A stretch of 64,000 bases of DNA from positions 1-64,000 of the forward strand of contig JABXKC010000002.1 in assembly GCA_013375495.1 (NCBI GenBank), read 5' to 3'. The notes under the pieces are model-generated. The model had not been told where the DNA came from. It did not search any database and saw only the letters and a program-made list of their open reading frames with translations. The stretch comes from Promethearchaeota archaeon (GTDB lineage: Archaea > Asgardarchaeota > Lokiarchaeia > Sigynarchaeales > SOKP01). Positions 26,819 through 35,257 of the stretch are shown piece after piece (position 1 is the first letter of the stretch; the number at the start of each line of letters is the position of its first letter). A program made the translations under genes and the position numbers.

Positions 26819-28495
26819 ATGTCAAACGATAATCTTGAGCAAATTACGGAAGCAACTGCAAAGGGCGATTATAAAAGTATCGGGAAATTAGTTAGAAAAG
26901 CTTCACGGCAAGGAATCTCGCGCGAAAACATCATACAAGCTTTATCAGCAGGTTTAACCGATGTAAGTAAAAAATATAAAGTTAAGGGTATGTATCTTGA
27001 TGATATTATAAAATCAGCGGGTGCTTTTGAAGTAGGGATACAATCCTTAGGTTTATCTGATGAACCTAAAGAGTCTGAAAAGAAGATAGTTATAGGAGTA
27101 ATGGGTGGGCCGTGGACGATTGGTACCAATATTGTAGCAGCAAATCTTAAAGCAAAAGGATTTGAAGTAATCAATGCAGGATCGGATATATCTCCCGAGA
27201 AAATTGCGCAGGTAGTAAAAGAATCTGATGCGAGAATAGTAGCCTCTGCTATTTATCTTATGCAATCTAAAGGTGAAGTTGAAAAATTAGAAAACGAACT
27301 TTGGAAACTTGGAGTGCGCCACAAAATAAGAACAATTTTGAGCGGTCCTGCGGGTTCTCCAGCAATGGCAGCGAAATTCAATGTAGATGCTTATGTTAAA
27401 GATGTAAATGAATTATTGATGAAATCCTTAGAATATTCTAAAGATTTAAAAGATGAAATGACTTCATACGATCGCGTTATGACATCTGTAAAGCATAAAG
27501 AACCAGATAGAGTACCCTTTATGCCCTTTGCCCAAACCTTTACAGCAAAATTTGCTGAAATTCCATTTTCAACATATGTAAGTAAAGCGGAAAAATTTTT
27601 AGAAGGACAAATGAAAGCATACAACGCTTTTGGATGGGATGCCTTATGTTTTTCATCAGATGTAGGAATGTATGCTGGCGCTTTGGGTGCAAAAGTCGAA
27701 TTTCCTTATGATGATGTCCCTCGGGTTGTAAAACCATTACTTAGCCACTCATCTATGTATGAAGATTTCCAAAAATTTAAAATGCCGGATCTTACGAAAG
27801 CTGGAAGGTTAACAGAGTCCATAAAAGCGATAGAACTAGCTAAAAAGGAGGTTGAGGGAGAAGTCCCGATAATAGGATGGACAGAAGGACCATTTCAAGG
27901 GGTTACATTGTTATCTGGAGCTGATCCGCTCTCTCTTTTTTACACTTTAGATCATGTTGACGAATTTAAAGAAATTTTAGATTGGTATACAGATTTCGAA
28001 ATTGAAGTCGTAAAAGCGATGTATGAAGCGGGTGCAGATATTATAGGTGTAGGTGAAACTGCTGCATATTTTATGTCTCCTACATATTTTAAGCAATTTT
28101 GTTTGGAACCAGAGAAAAAAGCGTGCCATGCCATTAAAAAACTTGGTATGATACCTTTAATTCATTGTTGTGGCTATGTACCTCAATGTGTACATTTTTC
28201 AAAAGAAACTAATCCTGGAGGGGCAATTCAATTTGATTATCAAGTTGATTTAGCCTGGGCTAAAGAACTTTTACGAGGAGAAGTAACGATAATGGGAAAT
28301 CTTGATTATAATAAACTTACATTGGCTGATCCCAAACAGGTTTCTGACGACTGCGATAAAAAACTAAAGATAGCTGCTGAAGGAGGTGGGTATTGGTTGG
28401 CATTTGGTTGTGAAATTCCACGCGAACTACCAATAGATAACATGAAGGCTATTCTAAGAACTTTAAAAACATCAGGTAAATATCCAATCCAATAA
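26819..28495 (+). CDS. fused corrinoid-protein-like and UroD-family methyltransferase
   Basis: A 558-residue fusion. Residues 1-85 form the helical cap of methyltransferase corrinoid proteins, residues 88-215 the Rossmann-like B12-binding domain, and 220-558 a UroD-fold methyltransferase of the MtaA/MtbA type. The zinc-type ligands of the latter look intact: H449-x-C451 in IHCCGYV and Cys531 in FGCEIPRE. The B12 domain is odd: the DxHxxG motif that supplies the lower axial His reads G97-P-W99-T-I-G102, so the Asp and His are gone, although the following GTNIVAANLKAKGFEV is typical. Cobalamin may bind base-off/His-off or not at all. Methyl transfer in cis is the expected role. The substrate is unknown. 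Confidence 0.85.
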   Translation: MSNDNLEQITEATAKGDYKSIGKLVRKASRQGISRENIIQALSAGLTDVSKKYKVKGMYLDDIIKSAGAFEVGIQSLGLSDEPKESEKKIVIGVMGGPWTIGTNIVAANLKAKGFEVINAGSDISPEKIAQVVKESDARIVASAIYLMQSKGEVEKLENELWKLGVRHKIRTILSGPAGSPAMAAKFNVDAYVKDVNELLMKSLEYSKDLKDEMTSYDRVMTSVKHKEPDRVPFMPFAQTFTAKFAEIPFSTYVSKAEKFLEGQMKAYNAFGWDALCFSSDVGMYAGALGAKVEFPYDDVPRVVKPLLSHSSMYEDFQKFKMPDLTKAGRLTESIKAIELAKKEVEGEVPIIGWTEGPFQGVTLLSGADPLSLFYTLDHVDEFKEILDWYTDFEIEVVKAMYEAGADIIGVGETAAYFMSPTYFKQFCLEPEKKACHAIKKLGMIPLIHCCGYVPQCVHFSKETNPGGAIQFDYQVDLAWAKELLRGEVTIMGNLDYNKLTLADPKQVSDDCDKKLKIAAEGGGYWLAFGCEIPRELPIDNMKAILRTLKTSGKYPIQ

Positions 28496-28503
28496 AAAAA
28501 AAT

Positions 28504-28595
28504 ATTCTATTAAAATCTTACTACTACAATCTTTACAGAATAATTCTATAATTAGGAATCAGAGGATTGTATTATTTTTCTTCAGTATCACTCAT
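28504..28595 (-). pseudogene. decayed copy of the small zinc-ribbon gene at 30.7 kb
   Basis: This stretch is a degenerate second copy of the 56-residue zinc-ribbon gene at 30737-30907. It keeps the ATGAGT start, part of the N-terminal coding sequence and the region of the last CxxC, but has an in-frame TAA after seven codons and an internal deletion of about 70 bp that removes the first CxxC. Similarity continues upstream of the start to about 28667, including the promoter-like stretch and the segment read on the plus strand as AATTCAGTCCCAGTG. The gap 28496-28692 therefore holds this duplication and nothing else I can support. Confidence 0.75.
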
Positions 28596-28692
28596 AGTAA
28601 TTTTATTTTCAAGTTATTAATATAAATTCAGTCCCAGTGCTGATTTCTGGATTTTAAAATATAAAAAATCTTTATGATTAACTTTGGAATGT

Positions 28693-30261
28693 CTATTGTT
28701 CCTGTAAAAATTCCTCTTTACTAGGATAATGAAAATCAAACTCTTTAAGCAACGGGAGGAATTTATCTAATCGTTTTATAAAGGACTCATAGTTTCTCTT
28801 TTCTTTTTTTGTCCATGCCGTTTCGGAAACTGCAATTAATCTTGGAAAGGTTTGCCAATCTAAAATTTCTTTTGTAGGTACAAATTCAGTCCATAAACAA
28901 GCTTCCAAGCCTAATATGTTCCTATGAAATTTTTCCTCTAAATTGCTTGGAATGGGATCATAGTTATATGTCTGATGGAGTGGTATTATTTTGTAAGGAT
29001 AATTTAAATAAAGAGCGTTCATTTCCGACATAACAACATCTCTCCCTTCCCGAACATGATTAAAAACCATATTAAGATTATTTAGCCAGTATTGACATAT
29101 AGCGTTGCTAGTGAGATCATCGTTAAGTATATCGTTCCATACTATAATCCTTCGATCTTTAGACGCTAGACATTCAGCAATTTTATTTGTAAAATATGGT
29201 TGTAAATTCATAACATCGTTAAGCCCTTCAGTTTGAACAAGTGCTTGACATTTAGGGCAGTCTTTCCATCTCTTTATAGGAACTTCATCTCCGCCTATAT
29301 GTATAATCTTGGAAGGAAAAAGTTGAACAATTTCGTCCAAAATATTCTCTAAAAACTCAAAAATCTCGTTATTACCAACACAGAGTACATCTCTATGAAC
29401 GCGGAATCGGGTGCTTACATCAAAGGGGCCTCCAGTACAACTTAGATGAGGATAAGATGCTAATATAGCAGTCGTATGACCTGGAATATCAATCTCGGGA
29501 ATAATTGAAATATGATGTTCAGTAGCATAACTTATTATCTCTTTTAATTCATTTTGAGTATAACATCCTGTTACTGGAATTCCATCAATAGGAATTTTCT
29601 GTTTTTCAGAGCATAGGAGTGCTTTTTGCCGAGCTGTAATAGTACCTTCTCTTTTTGAACCAATTTCGGTCAGTAAAGGATATCTATTTATCTCAAAGCG
29701 CCAACCTTGGTCATCTGTAAGATGCCAGTGAAATTTGTTTAACTTTAAAAATGCCATTAAATCAAGTATGTTTTTTACAATTTTTTCTCCAAAAAAATGA
29801 CGAGATTCATCTAACATAAATCCACGCCACTGAAATCGAGGATAATCCTCAATCTCAACACACGGAATAAAAAATTCATGTTTTAAGTCCTTTTTTCTAA
29901 TATTATCGAGTGGAATTAACTGGCGCAGTGTCTGGATACAATAAAATAGGCCTTTAGGTGTAGAAGCCACAATCTCAATACAATCTTGTGAAATACCTAA
30001 TTTATATCCCTCTCCATTTAGTTGCTTTTCGTTATGGACTATTTTAAGAATAATCAAATTTTCTTTTATGTTAGTTTGTATATCTCCCTTTATATTAATA
30101 TTTAATCCAAGCATTGATAATAGAATCTGCTTCAACTGCTCGGCAATTTTCTTAACTTTTAGATCTGTCAAAATTAAAGTTTCTTCGTTAAGAATAAACG
30201 CTCCCTCTTTTAACAAGATGTTTACTGGTTCCGGGATTATGTTAAACTTTTTTAGAGTCAT
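28693..30261 (-). CDS. beta-N-acetylhexosaminidase, GH20 family
   Basis: A 522-residue GH20 enzyme with an N-terminal GH20b-type alpha/beta domain (residues about 1-150) and the catalytic TIM barrel. Visible hallmarks are WRGFMLDESRHFF, FHWHLTDDQGWRFEI and the Asp-Glu pair of substrate-assisted catalysis in IIHIGGDEVP. It removes terminal beta-linked GlcNAc or GalNAc. No signal peptide is present, so it probably acts on internalised chito-oligosaccharides or cellular glycans. The gene is flanked by duplicated debris: the decayed zinc-ribbon copy on one side, the decayed HPS fragment and the intact zinc-ribbon gene on the other. Confidence 0.93.
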   Translation of the reverse strand: MTLKKFNIIPEPVNILLKEGAFILNEETLILTDLKVKKIAEQLKQILLSMLGLNINIKGDIQTNIKENLIILKIVHNEKQLNGEGYKLGISQDCIEIVASTPKGLFYCIQTLRQLIPLDNIRKKDLKHEFFIPCVEIEDYPRFQWRGFMLDESRHFFGEKIVKNILDLMAFLKLNKFHWHLTDDQGWRFEINRYPLLTEIGSKREGTITARQKALLCSEKQKIPIDGIPVTGCYTQNELKEIISYATEHHISIIPEIDIPGHTTAILASYPHLSCTGGPFDVSTRFRVHRDVLCVGNNEIFEFLENILDEIVQLFPSKIIHIGGDEVPIKRWKDCPKCQALVQTEGLNDVMNLQPYFTNKIAECLASKDRRIIVWNDILNDDLTSNAICQYWLNNLNMVFNHVREGRDVVMSEMNALYLNYPYKIIPLHQTYNYDPIPSNLEEKFHRNILGLEACLWTEFVPTKEILDWQTFPRLIAVSETAWTKKEKRNYESFIKRLDKFLPLLKEFDFHYPSKEEFLQEQ

Positions 30262-30400
30262 TATACAAGGTTTCTTTCGGATTTTTTAATGCGGATTTTA
30301 AATTAGTAAAGAAATTAGGTTAATGAATCTTAAATTCCATTAAAATTTAAAGATTATTTTGTTTATCTTGATTTATAAGAAAATAGTAAATCTTAAAATT

Positions 30401-30670
30401 TTAAAGTATAATCCAAAAGTTATTGTAATTCATTAGGGTAGAGATGAAGAAGCTAACCCGTAAAGTATTATTAAATACAAGGATATTAATAAGGTTCGTT
30501 CAGTAATTTCCGTTGCGGGAGAACTTAATTAAGATTCGGTAAGAAAAGCTTATTTCAATGGATGTGACATTGGTGTGGTAAATATTGTAAAATCTTCGGA
30601 TGTAAATATAGGTTTAGTTGATACCATGAATTTTAGGAGCGTCATTCCCTCAATGCTAAAAGAAGTATAA
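30401..30670 (+). pseudogene. decayed 3' fragment of a hexulose-6-phosphate synthase gene
   Basis: The sequence matches the last 270-280 bp of the HPS gene (about 24767-25049) almost base for base in its final 100 bp. In the HPS frame it carries three stops: TAG for Lys, TAA for Arg and TAA for Gln. A 12-bp in-frame deletion lies after the Ser codon of the IRS stretch. Several changes are C-to-T transitions. The stop codon and T-run are kept. The 5' two thirds are absent, and no start is present. It cannot encode a working enzyme. The rest of 30262-30400 is AT-rich without a gene. Confidence 0.9.
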
Positions 30671-30736
30671 TTTTTTTTAAAATTAAAATAAAATTTTTCA
30701 AACCTTTTTTTTTCTTTGTTTATCTGAAGACTTCAA

Positions 30737-30907
30737 TCATTCTATTATAAGCTTATTTCTGCAATCTTTACAGAATAGCTCTATAAAATTATGAGATTCT
30801 TTTAAAAAAAGTCTATGACGTTTCAAATCACAACCATAGCACTCTTTCTTTCGATAGAAAAAATTAGGAATCAGATTATCATAGTGTTTTTCTTTTGCGT
30901 AACTCAT
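30737..30907 (-). CDS. 56-residue zinc-ribbon protein
   Basis: A short ORF starting MSYAKEKHYD, with two CxxC knuckles (Cys23/Cys26 and Cys46/Cys49) 19 residues apart, as in a zinc ribbon. The C-terminus reads CKDCRNKLIIE. A decayed second copy lies at 28.5 kb; this copy has kept the reading frame and both knuckles, which argues that it is a real gene. A TATA-like TTTTATATTT sits about 65 nt upstream of the ATG in a region also shared with the decayed copy. The function is unknown. Confidence 0.6.
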   Translation of the reverse strand: MSYAKEKHYDNLIPNFFYRKKECYGCDLKRHRLFLKESHNFIELFCKDCRNKLIIE

Positions 30908-31070
30908 AGAGAAATTAGAATTAAGGTTTTTAATTAAATTCAGCCCCAGTGGCGATTTCTCGTTTTTAAAAATATAAAAACAAAATATTTTTTTAGAATT
31001 TTAATTTGTATTAAACGATCTAAAATATGGATGATCATAAAAATTTCCAAGGAAAATTGTGAGAAACATA

Positions 31071-32042
31071 ATGGCTCAACAAAAAAAAGTGCCTAATGAT
31101 GAAGCTTTGATAACTTTTCAAAATATTTCAAAAAGTTATAATAGCTCTGTGGCATTAGACAATATCTCCTTCACTATAAACAAGGGGGATGTGTTTGGGT
31201 ATATTGGACCTAATGGAGCGGGCAAAACCACAACAATTAAGATATTAGTAGGACTAATAAGGGATTATATAGGGAAAGTGTATATCAAAGGGAAGGATAT
31301 AACCAATAATCGACAGGAAATTTATAAGATTTTGGGTTATCATCCACAAGAAGCAGGTTTTCAGAGTTGGCGTACAGTAGAGCATGCTCTAAAAACTTTT
31401 GGACGATTATCAGGATTGAAACTGGATCAACTTGAATTAAAAATCACAGAAGTGTTAAAATTTGTTAATTTAGAAGAAGTCAGAAATAAAAAAATAATCC
31501 ATTTGTCGGGTGGAATGCTACAGAAATTAAGGTTAGCTCAAGCACTTCTAAATGATCCTCAGATTCTAGTATTAGATGAGCCATTATCTGGACTCGATCC
31601 AAGTAGTAGGTATCAGGTAAAAAACCTCATTAAATCTCTAAGTCTACGGGGGATTACAATACTCTTTTCCTCCCATATTTTATCCGATATTCAAGATATT
31701 TCTAACAAGATTGGTATCTTAAACAAGGGGAGATTAATAAAAATTGGAGGTCCTAACGAGCTGCAAAATGAGTTCCTCCTAGGTAATATTATTGAAATAG
31801 AATATACAGCAGTAGGACATCCTTGTCGAAATTTGGAACATATAGATGGAGTTGAAACTATTGAATTAGGAGCTCCTAACAAACAATTTATTCATTTAGA
31901 AGTAAACGCGGATTTAGATAATACTATACAAAAAATACTTAGATCAATAACTGATCAAAAATGTAAGATGCGAAATTTTCAAATTATTAAACCAAGTTTG
32001 GAGGAAGTTTATTTAAAATACATTGAAGGTGATATTAGATGA
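31071..32042 (+). CDS. ABC transporter ATP-binding protein (ABC-2 exporter type)
   Basis: A 323-residue ATPase: Walker A GPNGAGKTT, Q-loop HPQEAGF, signature LSGGMLQK, Walker B ILVLDEPLSGLDPSS, and H-loop SSHIL. The C-terminal extension of about 90 residues is typical of ABC-2 exporter ATPases such as those of NatA/CcmA type. The ATG at 31071 was chosen; a GTG at 31059 with AAGGA just upstream is a good alternative. Its last codons overlap the permease start (ATGA), so the two are translationally coupled. The substrate is unknown. Confidence 0.93.
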   Translation: MAQQKKVPNDEALITFQNISKSYNSSVALDNISFTINKGDVFGYIGPNGAGKTTTIKILVGLIRDYIGKVYIKGKDITNNRQEIYKILGYHPQEAGFQSWRTVEHALKTFGRLSGLKLDQLELKITEVLKFVNLEEVRNKKIIHLSGGMLQKLRLAQALLNDPQILVLDEPLSGLDPSSRYQVKNLIKSLSLRGITILFSSHILSDIQDISNKIGILNKGRLIKIGGPNELQNEFLLGNIIEIEYTAVGHPCRNLEHIDGVETIELGAPNKQFIHLEVNADLDNTIQKILRSITDQKCKMRNFQIIKPSLEEVYLKYIEGDIR

Positions 32043-32701
32043 GTTTTACGATATTGTTCGCAGACGAATTAAAGGGATTCTACAAATCAAAGGTGATGAT
32101 TGTGCTATGGGTTGGATTACCTCTTCTATCCCTATTATTTCATTATATAACGCCAAATACAGAAGGACTTCCGTTCTCCTCGATCGTGGCAATAATTTTA
32201 TCAAGTGTTGGTGGAACTCTTGCGAGTGCCATGTTGAGTACCTCTATTGCAAGCGAAAAAATGCGACATGTGTATGATCTTTATTTAATTCGACCAGTAA
32301 AACGTGCAAATATACTCTTAGCAAAGTACTTTTCTGTGTATTTATGCCTAATTATTGCTACGGGCATTTCTCTTACTCTCGGGCTTATTCTGGACCAGAT
32401 ATTTATCGGGAATCTTCCCGAGTACGTAATAAATCAAACTATAGAGTCATTATCAATAAGTATGGCAGCTATGGCAATTTCTTGTTCGATAGGTATATTT
32501 TTTGGGATTATTGTTTCATCTGTTCCTGTAGCTACGATACTATCAGTTTATATAGGTAATCAAATCTCAGCTATCTCAATATTACCAACAATATTCTTGG
32601 ATTTTATCGATCCTATTATCTTCTCTTTCCTAATTGGTTCAATAGCCGCAGTATTTATGCTTACCATTAGCATTATAATATTTTCGAGGAAACAATTCTA
32701 A
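32039..32701 (+). CDS. ABC-2 type transporter permease
   Basis: A 220-residue protein with about six transmembrane helices and the ABC-2 pattern: a short cytoplasmic N-terminus, SSIVAIILSSVGGTLASAML, then LIRPVKRANILLAKY as the coupling loop. The ATG overlaps the stop of the ATPase gene by 4 bp (ATGA), and GGTGAT lies 5 nt upstream of it, a clear SD. It forms an exporter with the preceding ATPase. The substrate is not predictable. Confidence 0.88.
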   Translation: MSFTILFADELKGFYKSKVMIVLWVGLPLLSLLFHYITPNTEGLPFSSIVAIILSSVGGTLASAMLSTSIASEKMRHVYDLYLIRPVKRANILLAKYFSVYLCLIIATGISLTLGLILDQIFIGNLPEYVINQTIESLSISMAAMAISCSIGIFFGIIVSSVPVATILSVYIGNQISAISILPTIFLDFIDPIIFSFLIGSIAAVFMLTISIIIFSRKQF

Positions 32702-32728
32702 AGAGTTTGTGACATTGAAAATTTTGAT

Positions 32729-33157
32729 TTATTTTTTAACCCTTTCGAGTTCTTCCAACCAGTTTTCTAATGAAGAAACCCACCACCCCGCTGCGTCTTC
32801 CTCACCATCTTCGTTTTGAAATACTACTTTCAATAATTTTCTAAATACAGATTTATGTAAAAACGATTTAGTGATTTCGAATCTTGAAATAGCTGAAGTA
32901 GGGATTTGTACCACTTTTTTTGGATGCCACATTTCGAAATATAATTCATCTTGCGTGAGGATTAAAACGCCGTTTCCTCTCATTTGGAGGGATTTACGAG
33001 AATGTTGACCAAAGAAATTAGCATTATTTAACGAAATAATAATTTTTTTACCTTGGAATTTATCCATAATCTCGTTAATTCGCTTTTGAAACAGTTTTTT
33101 TACCAAATTACTCACATCGATTTTTGTAATAAGAATGTTTCTTTGAAATAAAAACAT
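32729..33157 (-). CDS. hypothetical protein with PH/GRAM-like fold pattern
   Basis: A 142-residue protein, not firmly recognised. The central part (GNGVLILTQDELYFEMWHPKKVVQIPTSAISRFEI) shows the strand pattern of bacterial PH/GRAM-like domains, in which a 'vLtlt.drl.f' strand precedes 'i.ip...I..v'. The end is charged and helical (LENWLEELERVKK). There is no membrane segment or signal. It is alone on the minus strand, converging on the ABC-2 operon and divergent from an Lrp regulator, whose start is about 70 bp away, so the two may share control. Confidence 0.6.
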   Translation of the reverse strand: MFLFQRNILITKIDVSNLVKKLFQKRINEIMDKFQGKKIIISLNNANFFGQHSRKSLQMRGNGVLILTQDELYFEMWHPKKVVQIPTSAISRFEITKSFLHKSVFRKLLKVVFQNEDGEEDAAGWWVSSLENWLEELERVKK

Positions 33158-33225
33158 TATTTTGATTACTTCAAATAATTAGAAAATAACAAATCTTAAA
33201 ATTCAATCATAACATTTTGTTTTAT

Positions 33226-33717
33226 ATGAAAGATAAGGAACTTGCTTCAGTTGAAGATGTAGATCTTAATATCTTAGGGATTCTTAGCGAAAATAGCCGC
33301 GAAAATTATAATCAGATCGCACAAATATTAAAAAAATCTCCCGTTACTATTAAAAAACATGTAGAAGAACTAGAGAAGAATGGTGTAATTAAGGGTTACG
33401 GAATAAATATTGATTTTGAAAAATTAGGATATGACATTATAGCTACAATAGAAATAACTGTTTCAAAAGGTAAAATGATTGAAGTAGAAACAGATATTGC
33501 AGAAAATCCCAATGTATTTGGTGTTTACGATATTACGGGAGATTATGACGCTCTGATATTCGCTCGCTTCAAAACTCGCAAGGAACTAAGTGAAATGATA
33601 AAAAAACTTCATGCTTCTTCTAATGTAGTACGGACAAATACTCACCTAATTTTGAACGTAATTAAAGAAGGAAGTTCTTTCGTCAAATTGTTAGAAAAAG
33701 AGAAGAAAGAGACGTAG
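33226..33717 (+). CDS. Lrp/AsnC-family transcriptional regulator
   Basis: A 163-residue regulator with an N-terminal winged helix (LNILGILSENSRENYNQIAQILKKSPVTIKKHVEELEKNGVIKGYGI) and a C-terminal RAM domain (GVYDITGDYDALIFARFKTRKELSEMIKKL). These proteins sense amino acids and bind DNA as dimers or octamers. The ATG at 33226 is preferred over a TTG three codons earlier. It is divergent from the PH-like gene and about 100 bp upstream of a zinc-ribbon membrane protein. The targets are not evident. Confidence 0.92.
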   Translation: MKDKELASVEDVDLNILGILSENSRENYNQIAQILKKSPVTIKKHVEELEKNGVIKGYGINIDFEKLGYDIIATIEITVSKGKMIEVETDIAENPNVFGVYDITGDYDALIFARFKTRKELSEMIKKLHASSNVVRTNTHLILNVIKEGSSFVKLLEKEKKET

Positions 33718-33824
33718 AAACACTTTCAATATTCGACGCATAACTTTTTATATGGGATTTTAATAACTTTACATGAGAAGTGGAAAGCAAATAATAAACT
33801 TCAAAATAATTCGAAGTGAATTCT

Positions 33825-34250
33825 ATGAACTTTTGCCCTCAATGTGGAACTAAGATTGTAGCGTCTTGGAATGTGTGCCCTAGTTGTGGACATAATCTCA
33901 AATCAGAGAGCGTATATCAAGAACCAAGTCAAGTTCAAATTCCTGTACAAGCATATTCTCAACAAAAACCTCAATATCAACCCTATGCTTATCATCCGAG
34001 AGGCAGTAACACTAACGGGGTCGTAGCCCTCATTTTTGGACTGTTGGGATTATTTGGCGTTCTAGCTATAGTCGGTTCAATCGTTGGAATCGTGCTTGGC
34101 GCTGTTGGAAGAAAAAAAGATGACGATCCCAGAATGGCTATAGCAGGATTAATCCTCGGAATTATTGGAATTGTAATCTGGATTGCCTTTTTTATATGGT
34201 TATTCTCTTTCTTTTTCATGGCGTTTAGGTATTACCCCTATATAGATTGA
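33825..34250 (+). CDS. zinc-ribbon plus DUF4190-like membrane protein
   Basis: A 141-residue protein: an N-terminal zinc ribbon (FCPQCGTKI, then CPSCGHNL), a Gln/Tyr/Pro-rich linker of about 40 residues, and two membrane helices in the DUF4190 pattern. The first helix is GVVALIFGLLGLFG, and AIAGLILGIIGIVIW forms the second. The ATG at 33825 is preferred over a GTG three codons upstream. The role is unknown; similar proteins are common in bacteria and archaea and often lie near stress genes. Confidence 0.8.
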   Translation: MNFCPQCGTKIVASWNVCPSCGHNLKSESVYQEPSQVQIPVQAYSQQKPQYQPYAYHPRGSNTNGVVALIFGLLGLFGVLAIVGSIVGIVLGAVGRKKDDDPRMAIAGLILGIIGIVIWIAFFIWLFSFFFMAFRYYPYID

Positions 34251-34402
34251 CTTCTTTTTTAATTCCATAAAAATTAAATTTAGAAATTAAAAATTTCCAC
34301 ATTTTAGTCTGTTTTCACTTCTATTACTAAATTTGTCGGGTGTCTGATTTTATCTTCATTCAATTTATTTCTATATTTAAAAAATACCCGATTTTGATCA
34401 TA

Positions 34403-34612
34403 ATGAGTATAGAAATTATCGAAGAAAAACCTCCAACTTCAAAGGAAAAAATTAGCGATGATGATTCCTTTAATTACATGAAAGTTGTTGTTCCGTTTTC
34501 AGACTTTTTCCATAAAATCGAGCTTTTAGATATATATTCAGGAGTTGAAAAAATACCCTTTGAAGAAAGAGCTCCAGAATACAAAAAAATATTACTAGCC
34601 GAGTTTTTGTAA
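34403..34612 (+). CDS. small hypothetical protein
   Basis: A 69-residue acidic protein beginning MSIEIIEEKPPTSKEK and ending YKKILLAEFL. I do not recognise it. The frame extends upstream to a GTG at 34340, but that stretch reads as hydrophobic noise, so the ATG at 34403 is favoured. The composition (many Glu, Lys and Asp, evenly spread Phe) looks like a real soluble protein. No partner is clear. Confidence 0.45.
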   Translation: MSIEIIEEKPPTSKEKISDDDSFNYMKVVVPFSDFFHKIELLDIYSGVEKIPFEERAPEYKKILLAEFL

Positions 34613-34799
34613 TCGCTCTCTATTGAAAGAAAACTCCGTTTCAAGGGTAAAATTTATATTTTATAATTTTACTCGTCATAATGCCTAATTCTAATTGTCT
34701 AAAACTTAAATCTCCTTACCTCAATATGTGGTGACATATAAATTTCCTATTTTTTAACTGATCGTAATAAAATTGAATAAAATACATAGGTGTAATTAA

Positions 34800-35153
34800 A
34801 TGTCTGAAACTTTAGAAAAGGATGCATCTCCTGAAATGGAGCATGTAGGGGACAAACCTTCTAAATTAGTCGCTTATCCGCAAATTTGTGCAGTGGAAAA
34901 CGAAGATAGCACAGGGTTCGATATAGAAATATATTTACCTGGTGTTGATAAAGACACAATTAAATTGAAAATGGATAGCGAATACATTTTAATTACCGGT
35001 GAGACAGAAACAGTCAAATATACAGGATTCTATAATTTATGTTGCCCGGTTGAACCTGGAAAAGCTAAAACTTCGTATAAAGAAGGTTTGTTAAAAATTC
35101 ACGTTCCCTATAGGGAGATTGAAATGCACACAATAGATGTAAAAATTGAATAA
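34800..35153 (+). CDS. small heat-shock protein, Hsp20/alpha-crystallin type
   Basis: A 117-residue protein with the alpha-crystallin fold: FDIEIYLPGVDKDTIKLKMDSEYILITGE is the conserved first half, and YKEGLLKIHVPYRE is the late strand with the G-x-L motif. The C-terminal I-x-I/V anchor is weak (IDVKIE). It would act as an ATP-independent holdase. The N-terminal arm is short (about 30 residues). Two T-runs (35154-35162 and 35165-35172) directly follow the stop and probably terminate transcription. Confidence 0.88.
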   Translation: MSETLEKDASPEMEHVGDKPSKLVAYPQICAVENEDSTGFDIEIYLPGVDKDTIKLKMDSEYILITGETETVKYTGFYNLCCPVEPGKAKTSYKEGLLKIHVPYREIEMHTIDVKIE

Positions 35154-35172
35154 TTTTTTTTTACTTTTTTTT
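35154..35172 (+). terminator. double oligo-T terminator after the Hsp20 gene
   Basis: Nine T residues start immediately after the stop codon and eight more follow after a two-base gap. This is the expected archaeal intrinsic termination signal for the Hsp20 gene. Confidence 0.5.
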
Positions 35173-35257
35173 AACTTGTTTTTAGAATAATTTAATTCAA
35201 ATGCATTAATTGATATAGATTTAATAGAAGATTTTTCAAATAAAACAGGGGATTTCA

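Noticed and set aside
28504..30990. Insertion sequence around the GH20 gene
   Set aside because: Duplicated fragments are present, but I found no transposase gene, terminal inverted repeats or target duplications.
32023..32277. Alternative-frame ORF overlapping the ABC-2 permease start
   Set aside because: The permease frame has clear membrane helices and an SD; the other frame lacks family features.
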